Made by a program: the position numbers and the translations under genes. From Candidatus Poribacteria bacterium (GTDB lineage Bacteria; Poribacteria; WGA-4E; PCPOR2b), in NCBI GenBank assembly GCA_022567695.1, contig JADFGN010000015.1, positions 1 through 32,429 on the forward strand: a stretch of DNA of 32,429 bases, written 5' to 3'. Numbering within the stretch: the stretch's first letter is position 1; each line of letters opens with the position of its first letter. The notes beneath the pieces are model-generated. The model did not search any database, was not told the DNA's origin, and saw only the letters and a list, made by a program, of their open reading frames with translations. Positions 18,199 through 27,198 of this stretch are shown here, in pieces.

Positions 18199-20037
18199 TC
18201 AAAATGATGTTCCAATATTCACATGAAGTTTGCCCTGCAAAGCAGAACTCCCTTTAGCAAGTCCATAATCCATGCTGATGATTCCACCCTTTGATTCCAA
18301 TCTCATACCGAATCCGTAACCAACCCGTAGCGGCTCAAAAACGGAAGGTTCATTGATCTTCGTTACTGCCCCCAGATCAACGAACACGAAAAGGTGCGAA
18401 GTTCGCCCGGCCAGTAATCGGTATTCGATATTCGCATAGGCGCGGCGGGGCCCGGAAAACCAATCCTCGTCATAGCCACGTAACGTTTTCGCTCCACCCA
18501 GATAAAAGAGTTCTGTCGGTGGGATGTTACCTCCCCACGTGGCGGCACCGTGTACACCGATTGCAATCACCTGTTTTTGCCACGTTGGCAGGTATTGCTG
18601 GAGATCGAGCCATAGCTTGCGAAGTTTGAAATCACCCCGTGAAAATTCAAAGGCCACGCGATCGCGGCGTCCTCGCGTGGGATTCAAGAAAAAATCCCGA
18701 CTGTCGCGTGTGAGGCTAAAAGTCAGTCCGTACTTAACACCATTTTGGGGTTGTCCATCAAAGGCGGGGTTGAGTCGTGATTGAGGCTGTGGGAACTCTG
18801 AACGAGAAAGCGGGTTGGTTGAATCTGTCGGTGGCGAAAAATCGGCGGCGGAGAGATTAATCCATTTATAGCTAACAGCCAGGGCACCTTCAAACAAGCT
18901 GCGAAAACGGGTGCTAACCTTCAGACTTCCTGTCTGTTCCTTCGATTCCATATCTGTAAACTGGTCACGTTGCTTTATCTGAGCATATTCAACGCCGATA
19001 CGGATTGGTTTGCCGAAGCTCCAAGGTTCCTCATAACCAAGCCGTAAAGTTGAAAGCAAGCCAGATTTCCATGAAAAATTTGCCCGTCGTCCTGTACCAA
19101 ACAGATTGTTTTCGCTCGCGTCAATGACGCCAGTGAGGCGTGGCGCGCTATCGGATTCCGAAGTCGGAGGAGAATAGCCAATGATGCCGCTAAATCGACC
19201 CGTTCGTGCTTCTGTCACTCGCGCATGAAAAATGAGTTCGTCAGGGGTTTTCCCTTCTTCCAGCAGGTTTGGGCTAACTTCGTAGAAGTACCCTAGATTC
19301 ACGAGACGATGGAAACTCTGATCGATTTTGCGTTGATCAAAAACCTCACCCCGTTGGATTGGCAACTCACGGAGCACTGTCTCTGTTCTCGTCTTTTTTA
19401 AGCCACTCAACTTCACTTCGGCAATCCGAATCTGATTGCCTTCATGTATTTGCAGGTGAAGATTAATCTTTCCCTCTTCAGGCGAGAGTTGAAAATTGGT
19501 CGGTTCAATTTCGATTCTTGGGTATCCGTGCTCGCTGTATCGGGCTAAAATGCGCTCAATTCCCTGTTCAAAAACGACTTGGCTGAAAGGTAGTCCTTCA
19601 CGTAAACCAAGTTCACGGCGGAGTTCTTGTGTAGGAAATAGCTGATTTCCACTGATAACAATTTTGCCCGTGCGAATCCGTTGCCCTTCGTCAATGCGGA
19701 TTCGAATATGAACCTGATCGCTTGCGACAGGAACGATCTCGGGGTTAAGTGACGCAAAGACAAATCCTTTTCTGCCATATTCAGCCGTAATTCTGTCCAA
19801 TCCCTCCATGACCTCGGCACGACGATACGGTTGACCGGCTTCAGTCCCGAAGATTCTTAGCAACGCTTTCTGGTCTAGGTGTTCGTTACCCTCGAACGTG
19901 ATCTGACGAATCAGATGCTTCGACTGTGCATCGATTATCTCATCACCCATGGCAATAGTGGCCAGAAGGAGAGGAAAAAAAATCAGACCTGAAGCGTGAA
20001 GTACAAAACAAGAACCGTACCTTTTCCTTCCTCCCAT
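18199..20037 (-). CDS. BamA/TamA-family outer membrane assembly protein (POTRA repeats plus beta-barrel)
   Basis: Repeated POTRA-like segments (ITFEGNEHLDQKALLRIF, IVISGNQLFPTQELRREL, VKLSGLKKTRTETVLREL), C-terminal FYLGGAKTLRGYDEDWFSGPRRAYANIEYRLL. The ATG at 20061 is an alternative start; the annotated upstream start at 20127 overlaps the neighbour. Confidence 0.88.
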   Translation of the reverse strand: MGGRKRYGSCFVLHASGLIFFPLLLATIAMGDEIIDAQSKHLIRQITFEGNEHLDQKALLRIFGTEAGQPYRRAEVMEGLDRITAEYGRKGFVFASLNPEIVPVASDQVHIRIRIDEGQRIRTGKIVISGNQLFPTQELRRELGLREGLPFSQVVFEQGIERILARYSEHGYPRIEIEPTNFQLSPEEGKINLHLQIHEGNQIRIAEVKLSGLKKTRTETVLRELPIQRGEVFDQRKIDQSFHRLVNLGYFYEVSPNLLEEGKTPDELIFHARVTEARTGRFSGIIGYSPPTSESDSAPRLTGVIDASENNLFGTGRRANFSWKSGLLSTLRLGYEEPWSFGKPIRIGVEYAQIKQRDQFTDMESKEQTGSLKVSTRFRSLFEGALAVSYKWINLSAADFSPPTDSTNPLSRSEFPQPQSRLNPAFDGQPQNGVKYGLTFSLTRDSRDFFLNPTRGRRDRVAFEFSRGDFKLRKLWLDLQQYLPTWQKQVIAIGVHGAATWGGNIPPTELFYLGGAKTLRGYDEDWFSGPRRAYANIEYRLLAGRTSHLFVFVDLGAVTKINEPSVFEPLRVGYGFGMRLESKGGIISMDYGLAKGSSALQGKLHVNIGTSF

Positions 20038-20069
20038 GTTCCCCTTCCTTCCCTCAAGCATGTGAAATT

Positions 20070-20684
20070 TTACCCTTTCACATACTCCCAACCATCGACC
20101 AGGACAGGAATCCCACGCACAATGCACATTGAAACGGTGAGAGTGGCAATGACCATTCCGGCGACCTCGAAACTCGCGATGAATTCAGGCAGGATATTGT
20201 AAGCTGCCGCAGCACTTTTGAGGGCAATCACGCCACCGAGGTAGAGAAATGCAACTGTTTTGAATATTCCGTAAATATTCCGACTTGCGCGTGAGCTAGT
20301 AAGCATACGGGTCCAAGGCGATTGCATCATTGTTTTTTCGCCAAATGCGGATTTGCCTTGCGCGAAGGCTGCGCTGCGTATCCCGTCCGTGACAAACCCT
20401 CGTGCAAGGACGATCATTGGGAGCCAGAAGGGGATTAAGCCAACAACGGCAAAATAGATCCAGTAGATGTTTTCGACAACCCGATCACCGACGATATCAA
20501 ACAAGGCTCCGAAATCCGAAGTTTCCTTCCGCTTGCGCGCAACGTAGCCGTCAACTGCATCGAGAGCAAGAATAAAACCTGTCATCGCAATCATCAAAAT
20601 ATCAAGGTAAAAATCCTGTCCCAAAAGCGCAATAACGACAAAAACCAGAATGACTCTGGCGAGGGTAATTAAATTCGCAACCAT
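20070..20684 (-). CDS. CDP-alcohol phosphatidyltransferase family protein
   Basis: Motif DAVDGYVARKRKETSDFGALFDIVGDRVVE matches DG(x)2AR(x)8G(x)3D(x)3D. Confidence 0.92.
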   Translation of the reverse strand: MVANLITLARVILVFVVIALLGQDFYLDILMIAMTGFILALDAVDGYVARKRKETSDFGALFDIVGDRVVENIYWIYFAVVGLIPFWLPMIVLARGFVTDGIRSAAFAQGKSAFGEKTMMQSPWTRMLTSSRASRNIYGIFKTVAFLYLGGVIALKSAAAAYNILPEFIASFEVAGMVIATLTVSMCIVRGIPVLVDGWEYVKG

Positions 20685-20783
20685 TTTTTGCCTCCTTGTA
20701 TGATATGTATCGTCTCTGCGTGTTGCTGTAGGGTTTAAGGTCCAAGGTTTCTAGGGACACAACCCAAAGCAAAGGAGAAACTC

Positions 20784-21188
20784 ATGTGTGCAAAAAAAGG
20801 TTTTCACACCATAGCGGCGTGGGAAAAAGCCGACGATTTAGCGGTCAAAGTCTACGAAGTGACCGATTTAAAAAAGGGTTACTTTCCCCAGCATCAGTTG
20901 TATAGCCTCACCCAGCAATTCCAGAAGGCAGCCGTTTCTGTGGCAGCCAATATCGCCGAAGGCAGTGGGAGAGAAAGTATAAGAGCGTACATCTACTTCC
21001 TTTCAATTGCCAGAGGTTCGTTGACCGAGGTGGAGTATTATATCCATCTAGCACATCGCAAAAAGTATCTGCCAGCCGAAGTTCATCAGCAGTTAGACGA
21101 TATGCAATCTCAGGCGGCGAAAACCTTGTGGGGATTCTATCGATTTAAGCAACAGCAGGCGGCTTCTCAGAAACAGGAGAGTCGATAA
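20784..21188 (+). CDS. four helix bundle protein (23S rRNA intervening-sequence protein family)
   Basis: AWEKADDLAVKVYEVT...LYSLTQQFQKAAVSVAANIAEGSGRES...YFLSIARGSLTEVEYYIHLAHRKKYL. Confidence 0.95.
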   Translation: MCAKKGFHTIAAWEKADDLAVKVYEVTDLKKGYFPQHQLYSLTQQFQKAAVSVAANIAEGSGRESIRAYIYFLSIARGSLTEVEYYIHLAHRKKYLPAEVHQQLDDMQSQAAKTLWGFYRFKQQQAASQKQESR

Positions 21189-21202
21189 AAGTGGCTTATT
21201 GT

Positions 21203-21377
21203 GGATTGTCCCGGTACTCTTTTTCTTGGGAAACTCTTCTCCTCCTTGCAGTTTAGACGGCTCAATTGAGTCTGTTTCCCTTTGTCCGTTTTTTTGAGTT
21301 CTAACACGCAACTTGAGTGCTTTTCGCTCTTATTGCTCGCAAGGCTGTTCCATAAAACGGAATAAAAGGGACAATCC
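21203..21377 (+). ncRNA. candidate bridge-RNA / structured non-coding region of the IS110-family element
   Basis: Perfect 10-bp inverted repeat GGATTGTCCC (21203-21212) / GGGACAATCC (21368-21377) encloses the non-coding stretch upstream of the transposase; internal stem GGGAAAC (21228-21234) / GTTTCCC (21275-21281) closes a 40-nt loop. Confidence 0.4.
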
Positions 21378-21398
21378 CATTATTCTTCGGAGACCAAA

Positions 21399-22649
21399 AT
21401 GACTCTGCCAAATCGACTTTATGCGGGTATTGATGTGGGTAGCCAAAAAAACGCGCTTTGCTGTCTGCTAACGGATGGACAACGACTTAATAAACCGAAT
21501 ATCTACCCCAATACGTTGCCTTAAGCTGAGGCGATTGAAGCACATTGACTCCATCTTTGTTCTGTGCATCAAATCGATGAACTGTTTATTGGAACGGAAG
21601 CCACTTCATTTTATGACTTTCATCTCCTTGAGTATTTGGCAACTTGTCATCCACTCAAACCGTTCGGACCCAAAACCTATCGGATTAACCCCAAGTTGAT
21701 TAAACGCTTTAAGAAGAGTGATAATACCGATGAAAGTGCGGCTTTCTTCATTGCCGACTTCTTGAGGTTTGGCAGGCTTCCTCATCCGTTTGAAGCGCAC
21801 GCCAATTATCTCCCACTTCAGAGGTGCGTGAGGTTCTTCCTCCCACCCGCAGGGTTAACGAGATTTCGTGCCCATCTGACCCAGCAGATTGCGGCTGAGA
21901 AGAACTATTTCCTCTCTCATCTTTTTCTCAAGTTTTCTGCATTTACGAAAATAAAACCGTTTGCCGACACATTTGGTGCAACTTCTCAAGCCGTGATTTC
22001 CGAATTCTTCAGTGTTGATGAAATCGCCAACACCGATATCGAGACATGGGTTGAATTCATCTGCTCAAAGGGGAAAAATCGCTTCGGCGACCCAAAGGCT
22101 ATCGTTGAAAAAATCAAGACGGTTGCTAAAGAATCGTATCGCATTCGACCTGCCTTGGCCAAAAGTGTTTCAATTGTCTTGGCTACCAGTTGGCAAAACA
22201 TCCGCGTTTTGACTCGGTCGGTCAAAGCAATCGATAAAGCCATTGAGAATGCATTTGCCGCATTTCCCAACACGTTGCAATCGGTGCCGGGAATTGGTCC
22301 TGTTTACGCAGCTGGCATTTTTGCCGAGATTGGCGATATTCATCGATTTGCTTCTGATGCTCAAATCGCCAAATTCGCCGGACTCGTTTGGCATAGAAAT
22401 CAATCGGGAGAATTTGAAGCGGAGCAGAGACGATTGGCAAAGTCAGCGAACATGCATCTGCGATATTATCTCGTTGAAGCTGCTAACTGTTGTCGGATTC
22501 ATAATGACCAATACCGTGCTTACTACCCAAAAAAGTATAAGGAGGTGACCAAACATCAGCATAAGCGAGCCTGGGTACTCACCGCCCGAAAGCGGGTTCG
22601 TCTCGTTTATGCACTTCTTACCAAGAACCCACTTTATCAACCTGGATAA
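21399..22649 (+). pseudogene. IS110-family transposase, interrupted by two in-frame stops
   Basis: Frame from ATG 21399: MTLPNRLYAGIDVGSQKNALCCLLTDGQRLNKPNIYPNTLP*AEAIEAH*LHLCSVHQIDELFIGTEAT..., TAA at 21522 and TGA at 21546; C-terminal SVPGIGPVYAAGIFAEIGDIHRFASDAQIAKFAGL (Transposase_20 region). Confidence 0.9.
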
Positions 22650-22680
22650 ATTCGGCGTTGATAAAATTGTCTTATCCCCG

Positions 22681-22701
22681 GTGCAAACCTTCGTTTTGCA
22701 C
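22681..22701. repeat. hairpin GTGCAAAC-CTTC-GTTTTGCAC related to the hairpin at 7750
   Basis: Near-perfect inverted repeat downstream of the transposase ORF. Confidence 0.5.
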
Positions 22702-23200
22702 TCGATAGGGGGAGTCTGTTTCAATTCCTAGAACCTTGTACCTCGTTCCTCGATTGTCGGTTTTCTCTTGACATTTCACCGCAACACTAAGTTTAGTGAT
22801 GTAGCTCGGGTTCAATCTTCACAGATTAAGGCAATTTGTATACCAGGACGTAATTGTCGCAAACACCTACAATATAGCGATCCAGTGGCCTCAGACCTTG
22901 AAGGGCTAACGCAGTTTTTGCATTCCTCCGCATAAATTGCGCGAAATGGTGCAAAGCATGGTTTCGGAATCGAGAAGAAACTTCGCGTGAAAATGAAAAA
23001 CAGAATACCAAGAACAACGCGAGTGATTTCGTTAAAGACCAAGGCAATATTACAATGGCATATATTTTGCGCTAAAGTTTTCCAAAGATTTAATGATACT
23101 CTGTAGTCGATAAAGGTAAACCACTCGAAAGGGTGGGACACAAAGCGACAGATCCTCGTATAATCAGGATGGCTGCGCTCCCGAAACATGGAGGTTAATC

Positions 23201-23890
23201 ATGCTTAAAAACCCTTCCCACCAAATACGGCTCTATGCACATCAACAGCCCTTCGGCTGTGTGACATATTGTCTCACCAAATTGCTAGGTAACAATAGCG
23301 GCAACACCGCTACATCTGCGGTCGTATTGATCTTGATTTTTACCCTCTTGGTCAGTGTGGCTACCAGCATAATCTTTGAACCTCGCGATACCTACCAACA
23401 ACTGCGTTGGGCGAAACCAGTTTCTTTGATAAAGAACAGTATTATGAATGCGAAGAATCGTACCGTTCACTTTTGGAAGGGATTCAGAAGTGAGCCCATA
23501 CGACACACTATTGGCAAGAGAGGCAATTACCCAGAAACAGGCATGACTTCTGACATGCAGAATCATGCGATGACAGCCACGCAACCGACTGTTAAAATGC
23601 TCTCTCAAAATCTAAAAAGAGGAAGCTATTTAGACAGTTTTTTAGTAGCTATTCTCATATTTTTCGGTGTTGTTGTCGTTCTTTCCCTCGGATTTTTAGC
23701 TTGGGCATATAAGAACTACTCTTTTGCTCTTCTGGGCATATTACTGAGTGGAAGTGTTGTCGTCAGTGGATTGTGGATGCTCTTAGGCCTTGGAGGAATT
23801 ACGGGCGCAGGGGGCATTTTTCTCATTCTAATTGGGGTTTTGATAGCCGCAAAAAGTATCGGCTTACTTTCAACTCTTGTGAGAATTTAA
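23201..23890 (+). CDS. hypothetical membrane protein
   Basis: 229 aa ORF with three strongly hydrophobic segments (SAVVLILIFTLLVSVATSIIF; FLVAILIFFGVVVVLSLGFLAW; LGILLSGSVVVSGLWMLLGL...IFLILIGVLIAA). Start uncertain. Confidence 0.5.
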   Translation: MLKNPSHQIRLYAHQQPFGCVTYCLTKLLGNNSGNTATSAVVLILIFTLLVSVATSIIFEPRDTYQQLRWAKPVSLIKNSIMNAKNRTVHFWKGFRSEPIRHTIGKRGNYPETGMTSDMQNHAMTATQPTVKMLSQNLKRGSYLDSFLVAILIFFGVVVVLSLGFLAWAYKNYSFALLGILLSGSVVVSGLWMLLGLGGITGAGGIFLILIGVLIAAKSIGLLSTLVRI

Positions 23891-24058
23891 TGAGATGGCA
23901 AGGGTTTGGCGAAAATCCATCTTGATAAACCCGTTTTTCGAGATGGGAAATCAACATATGACTAAGTTTAGCAACAGAATTTCTTGTGGTGTCGAAAAGT
24001 GGCTTAGACGCATGGTATATTAAATGCCGTAATCAGCACTACAAGCTGTGCTTCGCAT

Positions 24059-24125
24059 GGTCATTCTAAAAGACGCGAGGCGAGGAATCTCAGTGCAAGA
24101 GATTCTTCCCTCGCTCAGGATGACC
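24059..24125. repeat. dispersed palindromic element (GGTCATTCT...GAGGAATCT / AGATTCTTCCCTCGCTCAGGATGACC)
   Basis: Imperfect inverted repeat resembling the widespread bacterial TCATTCTGAGCG...AGAATCTC / GAGATTCTTCGC...CAGAATGA repeats. Confidence 0.65.
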
Positions 24126-24168
24126 TTTACCTTCCTAAAGCTCGCCTTGTGCTCTTAAAAACTGGTAA

Positions 24169-24197
24169 TTGACGCACGTAGCAGGATGTGGTATTAT
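24169..24197 (+). promoter_or_regulatory. sigma70-type promoter for rnpB
   Basis: TTGACG (24169-24174), 17-nt spacer, TATTAT (24192-24197); predicted start about 24204-24205 coincides with the 5' end of the RNase P RNA. Confidence 0.8.
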
Positions 24198-24204
24198 ATT
24201 CCTA

Positions 24205-24575
24205 GCTTGAGTTGGGTAGGTGATCGCGTCCCAAGAAGTTGGGATGAGGAAAGTCCGGACTCCGTAGGGCAGGATGCTGGGTAACTCCCAGGAGCGGTGA
24301 CGCTATGGAAAGTGCAACAGAAAGCAAACTACAACGCTTCGGCGTTGTACAGGTGAAACGGTGCGGTAAAAGCGCACCAGTCTCGGCGGTGACGCCGGGA
24401 GCTTGGTAAACCCCGTCTGGAGCAAGGCCAAATAGGAGGACGTAAAGGTGGCCCGCCAAGTCCTCGGGTAAGGCTGCTTGAGGTTGATGGTAACATCAAT
24501 CCTAGATGAATGATCATCGCCCCGATGCGCGAAAGCAATTCGGGGAACAGGATGCGGCTTATTCCCAACTCAAGC
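24205..24575 (+). ncRNA. rnpB: RNase P RNA (bacterial)
   Basis: GAGGAAAGTCCGGACTCC, AGTGCAACAGAAAGCAAAC, CTAGATGAATGATCATC, ACAGGATGCGGCTTA; 12-bp P1 stem GCTTGAGTTGGG (24205) with CCCAACTCAAGC (24564-24575); T-rich tract follows. Confidence 0.97.
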
Positions 24576-24660
24576 GCTTTTTTCTTTACATGAATTGAAT
24601 ATGTGACATTAATGAGTCACACCGTCAAAACTGCAAAAGTTAAAAATGGAGGAATTAAAA

Positions 24661-25422
24661 ATGAAAGGGCCACTTATGGTGTTATTGGCTGTTGGTTTGA
24701 TGATAACACCTTTTATTGCTAACGCACTCGATATCAAAGATGACGATTTACTACTGTACTTTTCTGCGAATGAAGGAAAAGGAAACACCATAAAAGACCT
24801 GTCTAAACATAAGAATGATGGGGAAATCGTTGGCACGGTAAAATTTGTCGATGGCAAATTTGGCAAGGCGATGGAATTCGGTGAAACTGGTGAGGTCAAA
24901 GCCCCTTATATTGAACTGAACGACAAGAGCTTTACCGTTTCTATGTGGGTCAATCCCAATTTGGCAGGCGGGGAGCAGCAATGCGTTTTCTCACAAACAC
25001 AGGTCAATGCGACAAACACAAGCCTGCACTACCGAATCTACACCAATGGCACAGTCCGGATGGGATTCTATGGCAATGATCTTGATGCTCCCGGTGCAGT
25101 CAAAGCAAAGGAGTGGTCACATATTTGCTTCTGGCTTGACGTTAAAGGGAAATCGAGAAAGATTTACATTAACGGCGAGGAAGTTGTCCAAGACGCGGGT
25201 AAGGTTGGAATTGCTTATCTTGGCAATGCTGGCGACACAATGATTGGCTCATGGGGAAATACAGGACAAAAGTTCAACGGCCTAATCGACGAGGTCCAGG
25301 TGTGGGATAGAGCACTAACGGAGAAAGAGATTCTAGAGAGCATGGAAGATTTAACCGTAGCGGCAGTGGAAGTTGTCGGTAAACTGACAACGACATGGGG
25401 TGAAATCAGAAACGCCCGTTAG
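24661..25422 (+). CDS. LamG (concanavalin A-like) domain secreted protein
   Basis: Signal peptide MKGPLMVLLAVGLMITPFIANA; LLLYFSANEGKGNTIKDLSKHKNDGEIVG, WSHICFWLDVKGKSRKIYINGEEV, NGLIDEVQVWDRALTEKEI. Confidence 0.92.
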   Translation: MKGPLMVLLAVGLMITPFIANALDIKDDDLLLYFSANEGKGNTIKDLSKHKNDGEIVGTVKFVDGKFGKAMEFGETGEVKAPYIELNDKSFTVSMWVNPNLAGGEQQCVFSQTQVNATNTSLHYRIYTNGTVRMGFYGNDLDAPGAVKAKEWSHICFWLDVKGKSRKIYINGEEVVQDAGKVGIAYLGNAGDTMIGSWGNTGQKFNGLIDEVQVWDRALTEKEILESMEDLTVAAVEVVGKLTTTWGEIRNAR

Positions 25423-25484
25423 TGAATATTGTAATCTTTCCATAAACAGTTGAACGGAACAACGCTTTTATTTTATTCGATCCC

Positions 25485-25523
25485 AAAAGGTGCCCTGCTG
25501 ATAAAGGCAGGGCACCTTTTTTT
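25485..25523. terminator. strong bidirectional Rho-independent terminator
   Basis: AAAAGGTGCCCTGC (25485-25498) / GCAGGGCACCTTTT (25507-25520), 14-bp perfect stem, then TTT, between convergent genes. Confidence 0.92.
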
Positions 25524-27093
25524 ATTCGACATTCCCGTATCCCCCTCCACCCGGCGTTTCAATCTGGACGATATCCCCGTTGCGCGCTGTAAATGTCGTC
25601 TTTCCGGGTAATTCAATCTCTTCATCTTTACGAATCAAAACATTCCTTCCGACTCTACCAGGTTGACCCCCATTGAGTCCATAGGGAGTCAACTTCCGTC
25701 GTTCCGAGAGAATTGTCACTTGTGCGTCTGAGAGTAGGCGTATCGATCGCACGATGCCGTTCCCGCCGCAAAATTTTCCCTTTCCGCCTGTATTTTGGCG
25801 GATTGCATATTGCTCAACCTGCATTGGATAGGTTGTCTCGATTGCTTCGATAGGCGTATTCATGGTGTTGGTCATGTGTGTGTGGATGGCGTCGATGCCA
25901 TCTCGATCGGGGCGTGCCCCCATACCACCACCAATCGTCTCGTAGTAAGCAAAGTCGCGTTTGCGAAAAGGGTCATACCCACCGATTGTCACGTTATTCA
26001 TCGTTCCACTGCTGGCAGCAGGAATCCGACCCGGACACGCTTTAGCAAGTGCTCCTAACAGAACATCGACAATGCGCTGAGAGGTTTCCACGTTTCCGCC
26101 TGCGACGGCCGCCGGAAATCGCGCATTCACGATTGTTCCCTCCGGGGCAATGACTCTGATAGGGGCGAGACAGCCGGAGTTGGAGGGAATATCATAACCC
26201 GCAAGACACCGAAAAACGTAGAACACAGCAGAAAGTGTGATTCCATAGATTGCGTTGACGCTTCCCTGAACTTGACCTGATGTACCCGTGAAATCAACAA
26301 CCGCTTCATCTCCCTTAATCGTAATCTGCACGCTAATTTCAATGGGTTTGTCGCTGATGCCATCGTTGTCCAGAAAGTCGGAGAATTGGTAACGCCCATC
26401 TGGAATCTCGCGTAGCATCCCACACATCATCCGTCTAGAATACGCCTGGAGATGTGTCATATATTCCTGTGCTTCAGCCATACCGTACTTTTGTGTAATC
26501 TCGATTAAGCCTCGTTCGCCAATCTGATTCGCGGCGATTTGCGCCTCAATATCCCCCCGTCGTTCAACAGGCGTTCTCACATTGGCCAGAATGAGTTCCC
26601 ATAAGTCTGTGTTCAGTTCTCCACCTTGAATTAATTTCACCGGCGGGATGCGGATGCCCTCTTGAATCACGCTCCTCGACAGAGGCATCGAGCCAGGCGT
26701 CATACCACCGACATCGGAATGGTGGGCGCGGTTCGCGATGAAAAACGCGGGACTGGTAGACTCCACAAAAACAGGAGCGACTAGCGTGATATCAGGAAGA
26801 TGTGTGCCGCCGCGAAAGGGATCATTAAGAATGACCATATCGCCCGGAGACATGTTGCTGTGCTCGATTGCGGATAATACCGAAAGAGGCATCGAACCCA
26901 AATGAACCGGAATGTGTGCGGCTTGTGCAACCATTCCACCTTCCGCGTCGAAAACAGCGCATGAGAAATCGCGGCGTTCTTTAATGTTCGGTGAAAACGC
27001 AGCTCGACAGAGCGTTACGCCCATTTCTTCGGCGACTGAGGCTAGCATGTTTTTGTAAAGCTCCAATCGAATGGGATCGAAATTCATAGACAA
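25522..27093 (-). CDS. hydantoinase B/oxoprolinase family protein
   Basis: MNFDPIRLELYKNMLASVAEEMGVTLCRAAFSPNIKERRDFSCAVFD, DMVILNDPFRGGTHLPDITLVAPVF, NRAHHSDVGGMTPGSMP. Confidence 0.96.
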   Translation of the reverse strand: MSMNFDPIRLELYKNMLASVAEEMGVTLCRAAFSPNIKERRDFSCAVFDAEGGMVAQAAHIPVHLGSMPLSVLSAIEHSNMSPGDMVILNDPFRGGTHLPDITLVAPVFVESTSPAFFIANRAHHSDVGGMTPGSMPLSRSVIQEGIRIPPVKLIQGGELNTDLWELILANVRTPVERRGDIEAQIAANQIGERGLIEITQKYGMAEAQEYMTHLQAYSRRMMCGMLREIPDGRYQFSDFLDNDGISDKPIEISVQITIKGDEAVVDFTGTSGQVQGSVNAIYGITLSAVFYVFRCLAGYDIPSNSGCLAPIRVIAPEGTIVNARFPAAVAGGNVETSQRIVDVLLGALAKACPGRIPAASSGTMNNVTIGGYDPFRKRDFAYYETIGGGMGARPDRDGIDAIHTHMTNTMNTPIEAIETTYPMQVEQYAIRQNTGGKGKFCGGNGIVRSIRLLSDAQVTILSERRKLTPYGLNGGQPGRVGRNVLIRKDEEIELPGKTTFTARNGDIVQIETPGGGGYGNVE

Positions 27094-27198
27094 CTCCTAT
27101 GCTTTTGTGACAGCCCTTACAGAAAAACGATAGCAAATTCCTCTATCTTATTAGGGCAGCGGCGAGAACCAAATTCAAAGTTTTGAGGAAGAATAGAT

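Noticed and set aside
21546-21548. In-frame TGA in the IS110 transposase as a second Sec codon
   Set aside because: A TAA stop lies only 8 codons before it, and the position is not a conserved Cys; pseudogene decay is simpler.
24202-24568. Minus-strand ORFs of 85 and 79 aa
   Set aside because: They lie entirely inside the RNase P RNA gene, whose conserved motifs and P1 stem are unmistakable.
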